DNA from: Apibacter raozihei | Lineage (GTDB): Bacteria > Bacteroidota > Bacteroidia > Flavobacteriales > Weeksellaceae | Length of the DNA: 64,000 nt | Assembly: GCF_004014855.1 (NCBI RefSeq) | Contig: NZ_CP034930.1 | Coordinates: 1,961,716-2,025,715 of the forward strand | Direction: 5' to 3' | Part shown: one piece after another, positions 50,908 to 59,527 of the stretch | How positions within the stretch are numbered: position 1 is the first letter of the stretch | Layout: the number at the start of each line of letters is the position of its first letter | The notes under the pieces: generated by a model | What the model saw: only the letters and a program-made list of their open reading frames with translations | Databases searched by the model: none | Told to the model about the DNA's origin: nothing | Position numbers and translations under genes: made by a program

Positions 50908-50942
50908 ATTAGTTATATGTGTATAATCAAAATTATGATGTT

Positions 50943-51788
50943 TTAGTTGGAATTTGATTTTTTAGTTTTGTATTTCCTGTATAAAAAATAACCGGACAGA
51001 AGTAGAAGCCATAAAGGCCATAAACTGCATAAAAATGTCACCATTTTTTCAAACATGTAACTACCCCTGAGAAAAGAGGTTTTTAATTGATATCCGAAGT
51101 TTGAATCTGAATTAGTCTTATAATTTTTAGTGTTTGGGATAAGAGTATTTTTTATACTTTCTTTTTCTTGCAAAGTTATAGTTACTGTAGCAAATTTTAT
51201 TTTGTTATTTAATAATTCTTTTTTAATGTCTTGATACTTTGATGCTTTGTTAGAAGTTGTTTTATTGTTAGTTAAATCGTTTATGCTAGAGACAGAATCT
51301 ATGTTTTGATCATTTAATAACTTATTATTAATCGAAACATCAAATATCTCGAGATTACGGGAGGTTATAAAACCAATTTCTTGATTTAAAGTGAGAAGAA
51401 AAGAGTTCAGATTCTTTTGAGGTACTCTTATTTCCATATAACTTACTACAGAATATACTTTGGTTTCTCGGGCACTATCTTTTGATATTGGAGTTATACT
51501 TTCAGAAATAATATCTGATTTTAGCTCACTTTTACCCATATACCCCTCTAGTGCAATTACATTTTTTTCGATAGCTAATGTTGATTTTAAAGCATCTTTT
51601 ACTTCAATTATTATATTGGATTCGTGAATAAATTTTTTATTCGGATCTTTTACGCCTGTAGTTGAAGAGATGCTATCAAATGCTATAATCTCATTTTCGA
51701 CAATTCGTTCTTTCTTCTCTTGTTTACTACATCGTATAAATAGGATAGAACTCAATAAGATTACTACTAAAAAAGAAATTGTTTTCAT
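50943..51788 (-). CDS. DUF4349 lipoprotein
   Basis: The 281-residue protein starts with a lipobox FIRC (Cys near 20) and carries DUF4349: the FIHESNIIIEVKDALKSTLAIEK start, a central extended part with the YMEIRVPQKNLNSFLLTL and GFITSRNLEIFDVS strands, and a coiled stretch. A membrane helix (WPLWLLLLSGYFLYRK) near the C-terminus is followed by a basic tail. The function is unknown; family members are membrane-attached in the envelope. Having both a lipobox and a C-terminal helix anchors it at both ends. Confidence 0.85.
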   Translation of the reverse strand: MKTISFLVVILLSSILFIRCSKQEKKERIVENEIIAFDSISSTTGVKDPNKKFIHESNIIIEVKDALKSTLAIEKNVIALEGYMGKSELKSDIISESITPISKDSARETKVYSVVSYMEIRVPQKNLNSFLLTLNQEIGFITSRNLEIFDVSINNKLLNDQNIDSVSSINDLTNNKTTSNKASKYQDIKKELLNNKIKFATVTITLQEKESIKNTLIPNTKNYKTNSDSNFGYQLKTSFLRGSYMFEKMVTFLCSLWPLWLLLLSGYFLYRKYKTKKSNSN

Positions 51789-52075
51789 AATGTTTACTTT
51801 TTATTTATGCCAAAGATAAAGGAGACGTAGTGGTAAATATTTTTCAAATAAGGATAAAATAGTTGTAGTTTTATTTACAAAATACAGTTACTGAAAATCA
51901 GTAATTTAAAACTCTTTTGTAAAATAAAAAGTTGGAAATCTATATATTTTTTAGCATAAAGAATACAATTTTTGAATTTTTACAAAATTAAATGTAAAAA
52001 TATTAAGATAAAATATTTAAAAATAATAAACATTTAATTTTATCTTTGAACATTAATTTTAATTCTAATTAATAA

Positions 52076-52582
52076 ATGAAAAAAATTCTAGAAAAAGTAA
52101 TAACAATTTGTATTTTAATTCTCATTTTTTCAATGTGTCGTACATGTGCAATAAGTTATATTGAGGGAGGTGATAATGAGGCAATAGCCAATTATGAAAA
52201 ATTACTTAGGGACAATTCTATAGTTTCTGCAGAATATTACCCCGAATACAAAGAAACGACGATCAAAATAATGAAAATTCCGACTAAAGTGTATGATTTT
52301 AATTACTTTTTCACGGTAAATAATACCAAATATGAAGGGAAAAGGACTTTATATCAGCTTCCTGAATCTCTTCATTTAAAAGTTTATTATTTAAAAACAG
52401 ACCCAAAATTTAATACAGCAACACCTGAAGAAGATTTGAAAGCAGAAAAAGAAAAAAACTCATCAAATAAAGATTTATATTGGGCTATCGGCTGGGGTAT
52501 TTTTGGAATGCTAACATTAATCGGCGTGATAAGAGAAATTGCAAAAGAACTTAAAGACAGAAAATTAAAGAATATTTCATAG
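52076..52582 (+). CDS. Unknown two-helix membrane protein
   Basis: No family was recognised. The 168-residue protein has a membrane helix or uncleaved signal at residues 8-25, a 100-residue soluble part with beta-rich sequence (TIKIMKIPTKVYDFNYFFTVNNTKYEGKRTLYQLP), and a second helix (YWAIGWGIFGMLTLIGVI) before a lysine-rich end. A TATCTTTG -7 box at 52041-52048 supports a real transcript. Confidence 0.65.
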   Translation: MKKILEKVITICILILIFSMCRTCAISYIEGGDNEAIANYEKLLRDNSIVSAEYYPEYKETTIKIMKIPTKVYDFNYFFTVNNTKYEGKRTLYQLPESLHLKVYYLKTDPKFNTATPEEDLKAEKEKNSSNKDLYWAIGWGIFGMLTLIGVIREIAKELKDRKLKNIS

Positions 52583-52665
52583 AATTATAAAAGAAAATAC
52601 TATTAACTTATTCATCAGTTCTGAGTATAGAATTGTATAAAAAATAAAATTTTATTATAAGCTAT

Positions 52666-52697
52666 AACAAAGTCATCAAATTTTTGATGACTTTGTT
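52666..52697. terminator. Terminator at the end of the leftward sugar operon
   Basis: AACAAAGTCATCAAA pairs with TTTGATGACTTTGTT across two T residues. It lies between the convergent unknown membrane gene and the epimerase gene, and serves both. Confidence 0.85.
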
Positions 52698-52728
52698 TGA
52701 GTATAAATATGTCAGCTGATTTTTGATT

Positions 52729-53619
52729 TTACTTGGTAAAAACATGTTTGACAAAATCAAGAGCCCCTTTGGCATCTTTATCCAAAGAATTTTCACTTAC
52801 ATCATCAACAAGATTTCTCCATACTTTAATTTCTGAACCAATAGTGCCGCCCGGCATTACGAAAGGTTCCATGACTACAGAGCCGCTAAAATCAATGTCC
52901 CTTAGTGCACTGCCGATTTCATACCAGGGCAGACTTCCTTTTCCTGGAACTTTTCGGTTTTGTTCACCGATATGTAAATGAGATAATTTATTTCCAGCCA
53001 TACGTATGGCATCACCAATGTTGTCCTCTTCAATATTCATATGGAATGTATCCAGCATAATTTTTACATTGGGACTATTTACCTGCTCTACAAATTCCAA
53101 AGCCTCTGCACAAGTATTAAGAAGATAGCCTTCAAAACGATTTAGAACTTCCATGCCTAAAATTACATTATTATCGGCGGCAATAGATGCAATTTCTTTG
53201 ACTTCTGAAACCGATCTTTTCCAGTCCCCGGGCTTATCAATAGGGTTTGAATAATCTACCGGCCAATATGAATATAAACCTCCACCTAAGTGCTTTACAT
53301 CTAATTTATTGAGTTTAATTAATGTGTTTTTGAAAAACTCTTTTGCATTTGCAACTATGGAAGGATTTGAAGAACTAAGGTTTTGTTCTTTTGTAGGGCC
53401 GTATCCGGCTGTTAAAATAATTCCTTTGTCTTTTGCATAATCTCTTAACTCGTAAAGTTCATTATCAGTGGTATATTGACTACCAAAAGCCGCGCAGGAT
53501 ATTTCCAGTACGTCAAATCCCATAGCTGAAACTTTATCTATATAATATTTATAATCTGCTTTCCATTCTTTAGTCCAGTACGCAAAATAGATACCGTAAG
53601 TCATTGAGTTTGTTTTCAT
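52729..53619 (-). CDS. D-allulose (psicose)/tagatose 3-epimerase family enzyme
   Basis: The enzyme inverts C3 of a free ketohexose or ketopentose in a TIM barrel with a divalent metal. Sequence layout closely follows the Agrobacterium psicose 3-epimerase: YGIYFAYWTKEW start, GIILTAGYGPTKEQNLSS, YWPVDYSNPIDKPGDW, and metal and catalytic residues E157 (GMEVLN), D190 (MLDTFHMN), H216 (HLHIGEQNR) and E251 (VMEPFV). The length of 296 is normal. An in-frame ATG five codons in is also possible. It is last in an operon with a PTS IIC-type protein and an FGGY kinase. Whether the true substrate is allulose, tagatose or a pentulose is unknown. Confidence 0.88.
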   Translation of the reverse strand: MKTNSMTYGIYFAYWTKEWKADYKYYIDKVSAMGFDVLEISCAAFGSQYTTDNELYELRDYAKDKGIILTAGYGPTKEQNLSSSNPSIVANAKEFFKNTLIKLNKLDVKHLGGGLYSYWPVDYSNPIDKPGDWKRSVSEVKEIASIAADNNVILGMEVLNRFEGYLLNTCAEALEFVEQVNSPNVKIMLDTFHMNIEEDNIGDAIRMAGNKLSHLHIGEQNRKVPGKGSLPWYEIGSALRDIDFSGSVVMEPFVMPGGTIGSEIKVWRNLVDDVSENSLDKDAKGALDFVKHVFTK

Positions 53620-53666
53620 GATTTTAATTTTTTAAGTTTTAATATCTAAGTTTAGAAATTCAATTT

Positions 53667-55070
53667 TTAATTCACTGCTTTTTTTTCTTCGGACGTTTCT
53701 TTTTCCATGGCTTTAAAATACCATAGGAATAAAAAGGAATATAGAATTAAAGCTCCTGCAATCATAATAAGTGATAAATATGTAGGTTGTGCAGCCGTTC
53801 GACCTATCCATAGAGCTATTAATTTTTCAATAGGGATAGCTTCAATAGAAGTGAATAAAGAATTATCTGGCAGTCCGGATGGATAGGTTCCTAAAGAGAG
53901 AGAGGTCTGTGTAGTGAATTCAGCAATTTCTGTAGCGGCCCATAAATACAAAGGAATAGAAATTATACCAATCAGAGTCATTCTAATAATTTTCCCTTGT
54001 GTAATAAGTAATAAAGATGGAACCAGGCAGGTCATAATGATTCCCCCCAGAGGTAGTGTCTGGTTACCTCGCAAAAATAAAGCAATAACAATTAAAAAAG
54101 GAGCTAAAATATTAGCTGTGGCCCATATTTCAGCACGGGTTCCTACAATGGCCCAATCAATACCAATATATAATTTTCTTCCTCCGAACTTTTGTGTCAT
54201 TGTACGGGTAACACCTTGCGAAAGAGGCTCAATAGCAGGTCCGAACCAGCTGCCTACAATACCGAATAATTCTATGCAAACCCCGCCGATAAAAGACAAA
54301 GCTAACATTTCTTGTAAAGAAGAGTTACTAAGTAAGCCAACGAAGATACCAAGATAAGTACCTATAGCAAATTTACTTCCCCAAAAACCTATCTTTTGAT
54401 TTAGAGTATCTGCATTAAAATCAAGTTTATCAATAGATGGTAAAAGTCTATCAATTATTTTGTTAAAGATTAAAACGATAGGGTTAAATAAAAATGCCGG
54501 ATGAGCAGTAGTAGTGATGTTTTTGGAATCGTAATTCAATACTGAATTGAGTCTAGGCTTCATAACATCGGCATTTTTTAGCATGAGTACATAAATGAAC
54601 GCAACAAATAGTATAGAAATAAAAATATAACCCGAATAAAAGTCAATAATAAGTCCCAAAATGGATAAATGCCAGATATTAAATAAATCAACATTCAATG
54701 TATTGGTTTTTTTTAATAGAATCATGACCAAATTAACAATCAGGCAGACAAAAACAAATAACAATGTATATACTGAACTCCAGGTAATAAGTGCTAAAAC
54801 AGCCCACCCTAAATCATTGATAACAAGGCTGGAACCTGTTCGTTCCACAAACAAATTTAAAGCAGGGCCAAATTGACTGGTTAAAAGTGATATAATAGCT
54901 CCCATACCCGTCAAAGCAATAGCCATTCTTAAGCCCCCTTCTAAAGATTTTGATAAATTTACTTTCATCACTAAAGACAGAAGAGTAATAATAAAAAACA
55001 TCATGGCAGATGCACCAAGTCCTATAAAAAAAACAAAACTCCGGTTTATATAATCAATAAAAAGTTCCAT
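53667..55070 (-). CDS. Galactitol-type PTS IIC transporter without partner subunits
   Basis: The 467-residue membrane protein resembles the GatC (galactitol) class of PTS IIC proteins, with about 11 membrane helices, the WFGPAIEPLSQGVTRTMTQKFGG block, the GIDWAIVGTRAEIW stretch and LRGNQTLPLGGII. No IIA or IIB gene lies in the window, and the classical PTS is rare in Bacteroidota. It may work with distant subunits or be used as a facilitator without phosphorylation, handing a free sugar to the neighbouring kinase. It is 48 bases upstream of the epimerase gene and 90 bases downstream of the kinase gene. Confidence 0.8.
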   Translation of the reverse strand: MELFIDYINRSFVFFIGLGASAMMFFIITLLSLVMKVNLSKSLEGGLRMAIALTGMGAIISLLTSQFGPALNLFVERTGSSLVINDLGWAVLALITWSSVYTLLFVFVCLIVNLVMILLKKTNTLNVDLFNIWHLSILGLIIDFYSGYIFISILFVAFIYVLMLKNADVMKPRLNSVLNYDSKNITTTAHPAFLFNPIVLIFNKIIDRLLPSIDKLDFNADTLNQKIGFWGSKFAIGTYLGIFVGLLSNSSLQEMLALSFIGGVCIELFGIVGSWFGPAIEPLSQGVTRTMTQKFGGRKLYIGIDWAIVGTRAEIWATANILAPFLIVIALFLRGNQTLPLGGIIMTCLVPSLLLITQGKIIRMTLIGIISIPLYLWAATEIAEFTTQTSLSLGTYPSGLPDNSLFTSIEAIPIEKLIALWIGRTAAQPTYLSLIMIAGALILYSFLFLWYFKAMEKETSEEKKAVN

Positions 55071-55160
55071 AGATATAAAGGTTTTAAATTTTATTTATGT
55101 AAAAAATAATTTTTCACTAATCCGTATCTGAATATGAGACTTATTGGTCAAAAGCAGTTA

Positions 55161-56576
55161 TTAGTCATATTTGGAATTTTCAGAAAGAGTACTCATAAAT
55201 TCATAATCACTAATTTTTATTATACCTGATTTTATACCTGCATGTATAGCAGCACCAACCGCTGCCTCTTCATTATAGGACGTGAGGTGCAAAGGATATT
55301 CAAATACAGTTTCAATAATTTTACAATACAGTTCATTTTTTTTAAGGCCGTTACCACTCCCACATATATAGTTTATTTCATTTTTAAATTCAGGAAAAAA
55401 TCCTGTTTTATAATATAAAGCCATACCTTCCAAAAAACCATAAATTAAATGTGGAGCATCAAAATTGTTAGAACGTAAATTTGAAATAGAGGCTCCTATA
55501 TCTGGATTTTTACGTTGACCTTCTAAAAAAGGAGATACTTGTACCGGACAAGATGAATTAATAACAGATGTTCCAGCCTTCATCATGTTGTTCCAGATAG
55601 ATAAATCATCAAAATTTTCAATACCCAATAAAGTATAGCCAACATTTTTAAAAAAATTGAAAAGAGATTTATAAACGTTTCCACCATTCACAAAACTTGT
55701 GGCTAGCAGATAAAATTTTTCACTGTAAGGTCTTAGCTGGGTTTCCAGGCCATCAATATATTTTTTATAAAGTACATGATCTTTTTTTTCTACTAAAAAT
55801 GAAAGTTGGGCACCGGTTCCCACATTCAGCAGAACTGTTTTATTCTTATCGATTATGCTGCCAGAAAAACTGGCTTGATTATCTCCTATCGGACAAACTA
55901 CCGGAGCTGAATTCATATATCCAATAATTGATTCGGTTTCTTCTATAATTGGAAAACTTAAATTTTCTAAACCTGCTTTTTCAATTAATATCTTATTCCA
56001 TTCGTTTGTTTCAATATTAAATAAACCAATACTATGAGCCATACTAGGTGACATTCGTACACTCTTTTTATTGCCGGTTAATTTTTTAGCGAAATAATCC
56101 GGAAGCGTGCAAAAACTTTCAATATCAACACGGTGTTCATATTTTAGCCATTTAAATAAGGTAACTATTCCATATCCGCAAACTAAAGTATTATCACCGG
56201 TAAGAAATCGTATTCTCTCAAGTATATTTTGATTATTTACTGTAAGTTTTTCACAAGACTTATCTTGCCAGGTGACCAAATTTGTAACAGCATTACCATT
56301 ACTATCCAGTCCGATTATACCGTGCATTTGTCCGGTAAAGCCAAAAGCAACAATTTTATATTCAGGTTTGGATTGTATGATATTAATAACTTTATCAAAC
56401 CAAAAAGCAATTTTTTCAAGTGATTGTTCTTTAATTGAAGAATCTTCATACTTAATATATGCATCTGTATTGTAGTTATATACTTTTTCAATTTTAACAG
56501 AAACTACATTAAGAAGAACAATAGAGAGAGAAGTTGTTCCAAAATCTATACCTAAGATACATTCTTTTTGATTCAT
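55161..56576 (-). CDS. FGGY-family carbohydrate kinase (sedoheptulokinase-like)
   Basis: The 471-residue kinase has the ATPase-like start ILGIDFGTTSLSIVLL, the sugar-binding TGQMHGIIGLD and LVTWQDKSCEKL stretches typical of sedoheptulose kinases, a CPIGDNQASFSG block and the LLNVGTGAQLSFLV adenosine-phosphate loop. The C-terminal half has NYICGSGNGLKKN and EEAAVGAAIHAG. The ATG at 56576 is preferred; the frame runs to 56654 through the promoter. It is first in an operon with the IIC protein and the epimerase. D-xylulose or another ketose is also possible as substrate. Confidence 0.82.
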   Translation of the reverse strand: MNQKECILGIDFGTTSLSIVLLNVVSVKIEKVYNYNTDAYIKYEDSSIKEQSLEKIAFWFDKVINIIQSKPEYKIVAFGFTGQMHGIIGLDSNGNAVTNLVTWQDKSCEKLTVNNQNILERIRFLTGDNTLVCGYGIVTLFKWLKYEHRVDIESFCTLPDYFAKKLTGNKKSVRMSPSMAHSIGLFNIETNEWNKILIEKAGLENLSFPIIEETESIIGYMNSAPVVCPIGDNQASFSGSIIDKNKTVLLNVGTGAQLSFLVEKKDHVLYKKYIDGLETQLRPYSEKFYLLATSFVNGGNVYKSLFNFFKNVGYTLLGIENFDDLSIWNNMMKAGTSVINSSCPVQVSPFLEGQRKNPDIGASISNLRSNNFDAPHLIYGFLEGMALYYKTGFFPEFKNEINYICGSGNGLKKNELYCKIIETVFEYPLHLTSYNEEAAVGAAIHAGIKSGIIKISDYEFMSTLSENSKYD

Positions 56577-56643
56577 GAGATAAGGTATTTTATTTAAATT
56601 GATGTTTACATGATCCTCTTGTATTTTTACATAATAAAGATGT

Positions 56644-56682
56644 ATGTAAATCAAATGTAATATTATTTTTATCTTAAATCAA
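56644..56682 (-). promoter_or_regulatory. Promoter of the leftward sugar operon with overlapping ATGTAA repeats
   Basis: On the minus strand TTG (56682-56680), 20 bases and TACATTTG (56659-56652). Two copies of ATGTAA on the plus strand (56644-56649 and 56655-56660) are 11 bases apart and overlie the -7 region, so a bound regulator would block transcription. The same paired repeat occurs upstream of the regulator gene. Confidence 0.6.
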
Positions 56683-56879
56683 TATTTTTCTCTATATATT
56701 TTTTATTTATTACTCTATATGAATATTTTTATTCTTTAATGATAAAAAATAAAATATTTTTCGGTTAATATAATAATGTATTTGTATATTAATAGGTTTA
56801 AATTATTGTTTACCGGATAGCAATATCTTTTATATCTTCAGATGCAAAGTGTAGGTTGTTTAAGAAATCTAAATAAAAA

Positions 56880-57989
56880 TTATGGTGTTATGGTATCTTT
56901 TTTAATAAATATACTCGAATTTCGTATGATCAATTCTCCGGATAAAGAAACAGTAACAGGAGGGCAATTTTTATTTTTCAATCGTCTCATCATTAGTTCA
57001 ATACTGACGTTAGCTATATCTTCACTGGGTTGAGAGTAAGTAGTCAAAGGATATTTAAGCTGACTGGAATATTTCATATCATCAAATCCGCAAATTACAA
57101 GATCTTTAGTGATAACTAAATGTAATTGTTCAAGACTAGACATTAGCGCGGCAGCAGTAACATCGTTTGCGCAGATTACTCCTGTTTTTCCATTTGTAAT
57201 TTTAATTTGTTCAATAATTTTTAAATCAAAAGGATTTGCACAAAGAATCTGCTCTTCGCAAAAAAATATTTTATGATCAGATAAAGCTTTTTGAACACCG
57301 GCAATTCTTAGTTTAACAGAGGTTGCAGAATGAGGAAGGTGAAAGAAGTACACATTTTCACAGCCGGAATCAATAAGATGCTGTGCCATTAAATATCCGG
57401 CTTCAAAATTATTTAAACCGACTAAATCAAAGTCATTTTTTTGTGAATAGCTATGAATACTTCGGTCAATAAGGACAAGAGGAATATTTGCTTTTTGTAT
57501 ATCTTTACATATAAGCTGGTTGATTAACACAGCATCAGCTGTGCGTTCTAAAGGAGCAAAAAAAATACCATCTACTTTCTTATTTATGTAAAGTTCGCAA
57601 CAAGTGAAAATATGTTTTTTTCTAGTATCAGCACTGCTGGCAGTTGCTCCTTCCCAAAGTAAATTAAATTCTCCTTTTTCAGATACCCGTAACAGCTGAT
57701 CATTAATGGCTGAAAAAATTTCGGATTCGCCGCTACCTGGTAATAATAATCCGAAAGAGTATATTTTTTTAGATTCGTATAAAACCGTGCTGCCAATACC
57801 TTTCTTTTTCTCAATGTAACCTTCTTTTTGTAGCCTGTTATATGCTTTAGCAATGGTGGGTCTGGATACTGAAAAATTTAATGCCAGAGTCGTTTCTGTA
57901 GGTAATAAGGAATCTTTCGAAAAGATGCCGTTTAAAATTCTTTCCTTTATATATGAATATATTTCGGCAGATGTATGTTTATTATGCAT
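56880..57989 (-). CDS. GntR-type regulator with LacI-like sugar-binding domain
   Basis: The 369-residue protein has a GntR winged helix at residues 5-72 (IYSYIKERILNGIFSKDSLLPTETTLALNFSVSRPTIAKAY) and a LacI/periplasmic-binding-type effector domain from about 77 to 360 (GLLLPG, FFAPLERTA, VLIDRSIH, GVICANDVTAAALM, ITKDLVICGFDD). This is the AraR-type fusion, usually a repressor released by a sugar. It precedes the kinase-IIC-epimerase operon and is the likely controller; the ATGTAA repeats near both promoters are candidate sites. It reads in the same direction as that operon, separated by 303 bases from the kinase ATG. Confidence 0.9.
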   Translation of the reverse strand: MHNKHTSAEIYSYIKERILNGIFSKDSLLPTETTLALNFSVSRPTIAKAYNRLQKEGYIEKKKGIGSTVLYESKKIYSFGLLLPGSGESEIFSAINDQLLRVSEKGEFNLLWEGATASSADTRKKHIFTCCELYINKKVDGIFFAPLERTADAVLINQLICKDIQKANIPLVLIDRSIHSYSQKNDFDLVGLNNFEAGYLMAQHLIDSGCENVYFFHLPHSATSVKLRIAGVQKALSDHKIFFCEEQILCANPFDLKIIEQIKITNGKTGVICANDVTAAALMSSLEQLHLVITKDLVICGFDDMKYSSQLKYPLTTYSQPSEDIANVSIELMMRRLKNKNCPPVTVSLSGELIIRNSSIFIKKDTITP

Positions 57990-58035
57990 ATAAAAAACAA
58001 GTTTAATCTATGGTTAGATATATTGTGTTTTATTA

Positions 58036-58154
58036 ATGTAGTTACATTTTTAAATATATGTAATATAAATGTAATAAATTAATTTAATGTTATTTTAATT
58101 TTTCCTAAAATATTTAACAGTGAAAATGTAATCTATAATGTAAATACTATGTAA
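58036..58154. promoter_or_regulatory. Cluster of ATGTAA repeats upstream of the regulator genes
   Basis: ATGTAA occurs at 58058, 58069, 58126, 58138 and 58149 on the plus strand, with spacings of 11, 57, 12 and 11, and a near-copy ATGTAG at 58036. An inverted TTACAT lies at 58042. Two of the copies form ATGTAA-N5-ATGTAA pairs like that at the kinase promoter. The stretch is in the 356-base space between the GntR-type gene and the DeoR-type gene and is otherwise gene-free. A TACTTTTG -7 box for the DeoR gene lies at 58317-58324. Confidence 0.55.
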
Positions 58155-58345
58155 ACTTTATAAACCATATAAAAAAAATCCTTTCAGTTACCTGTTAGAG
58201 AATTGTGCTGATTGCGGTTTAAGTAACCAGTATTTTATCCAATATTATAGTGTAAAAAGAAAATAAACAAAAATATATTTATTTCTTTTATTTTCTATTG
58301 TTGAATATAAAATATGTACTTTTGTAAAAAACAATAATTTTCAAC

Positions 58346-59128
58346 ATGTTACCGAATCAACGAAGAGATAAAATTCTTGAACTTATACAGGAAGATGGGC
58401 AAGCCAAGGTACAGGATCTAAGTCGTATTTTTAAAGTTACTGAAGTTACTATACGTCAGGATTTAGACAGATTGGAAAAAGAAGGATTCATAATAAAAGA
58501 GCACGGAGGAGCCGTGTTAAAAGATATAAGTGTTCATGTCAAAAATTTTGCACTTCAAAATCAGCATAAAAAAGTTGCAGAAAAAATGGCCATTGCTAAA
58601 ACAGCTCAATCGTTTATTAAAAATGGAGACACAATCATTCTTGATTCAGGTTCCACAACTTCCGAAATAGCAAAGTTACTAGTTAATTATAATGACTTAA
58701 CGGTTATTACCAATGCATTAAACATTGCGCTGATTCTGGGTGTAAACCCTAATATATCATTAGTGGTGACCGGAGGAGAATTTAAAGCGCCTACACTATC
58801 TTTAACAGGACAAAAGGCAGCAGATTTTTTTAGTAACCTCAATGTAGACAAGCTGTTTCTGGCCACAGCAGGAATAACTCTTAAATCAGGTATTACCTAT
58901 CCAAGCATTAATGATATTTGTGTCAAAAGAGCCATGATAGAATCAGCTAATGAGGTTTTTTTAGTCGCAGACTCATCAAAAATAGGATTAAGTTCTTTTG
59001 CGAGTCTTGGAGCTTTGTCGTTAATAGATTTGCTTATAACAGACTCTAACATATCAGCAGATCATGTAAAATTCCTTGAGGAATATGAGATCAAATACAC
59101 ATTAGCAGAGCTTTCTGAGGCTATATAA
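58346..59128 (+). CDS. DeoR/GlpR-family transcriptional regulator
   Basis: The 260-residue protein has the DeoR-type N-terminal helix-turn-helix (RRDKILELIQEDGQAKVQDLSRIFKVTEVTIRQDLDRLEKEGFIIKEHGGAV, residues 6-58) and the sensor domain with DTIILDSGSTTSEIAK, TNALNIAL and LATAGIT. This family responds to phosphorylated sugars and commonly represses nearby sugar operons. It is divergent from the GntR-type gene and precedes the transketolase-kinase-dehydrogenase operon by 399 bases, so that operon is its likely target. Confidence 0.93.
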   Translation: MLPNQRRDKILELIQEDGQAKVQDLSRIFKVTEVTIRQDLDRLEKEGFIIKEHGGAVLKDISVHVKNFALQNQHKKVAEKMAIAKTAQSFIKNGDTIILDSGSTTSEIAKLLVNYNDLTVITNALNIALILGVNPNISLVVTGGEFKAPTLSLTGQKAADFFSNLNVDKLFLATAGITLKSGITYPSINDICVKRAMIESANEVFLVADSSKIGLSSFASLGALSLIDLLITDSNISADHVKFLEEYEIKYTLAELSEAI

Positions 59129-59152
59129 AAGATATTAAAAGATATATAAATT

Positions 59153-59201
59153 AAAAAAAGAACCAAAATATTATTTTGGTTCTTTTTTTTTTTTTTTTTT
59201 T
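59153..59201 (+). terminator. Terminator after the DeoR gene with a 19-T tail
   Basis: AAAAAAAGAACCAAAATA pairs with TTTTGGTTCTTTTTTT around a short loop. The T run from 59183 to 59201 is 19 bases, much longer than elsewhere in the window. Confidence 0.88.
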
Positions 59202-59527
59202 GAAATATTTTGTTTTAAAGTTTTTAATGTCTTTACTAATTGATTTAATATTTTTTTTGAATTAAAATTATGATTTTTAATACTTTATATTTATTTATTC
59301 TCTAAATTATTATCTATTAAGTGGTCGATTCTGAAAAAGTATTTTTTTTAATAAGACAAATATCATTTATTTTTTATTTCGATTTATTTGTTTTTATCTT
59401 TTTATTTTTTACTTTTACAATCATAAACAAAAACTATAATAAGTAAAAAGAAAAATCATACCCGGCTTAAAAAACTATGGATTTGTTCAAAAGCAGGGAA
59501 TTATAAAGTAGAATTAAACGAATAATA
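59202..59527. other. Gene-free leader of the rightward sugar operon
   Basis: About 325 AT-rich bases between the DeoR terminator and the first transketolase gene. No complete TTG-N19-TAnnTTTG promoter and no clear operator were found, although the operon start must be served from here. Nothing else was recognised. Confidence 0.4.

Noticed and set aside
52041..52048. TATCTTTG before 52076 as a complete promoter
   Set aside because: No TTG or TTTG at the required distance was found, so only the -7 box is noted within the gene entry.
53914..54357. 147-codon plus-strand frame inside the PTS IIC gene
   Set aside because: Antisense shadow; the hydrophobic minus-strand frame is clearly the real gene.
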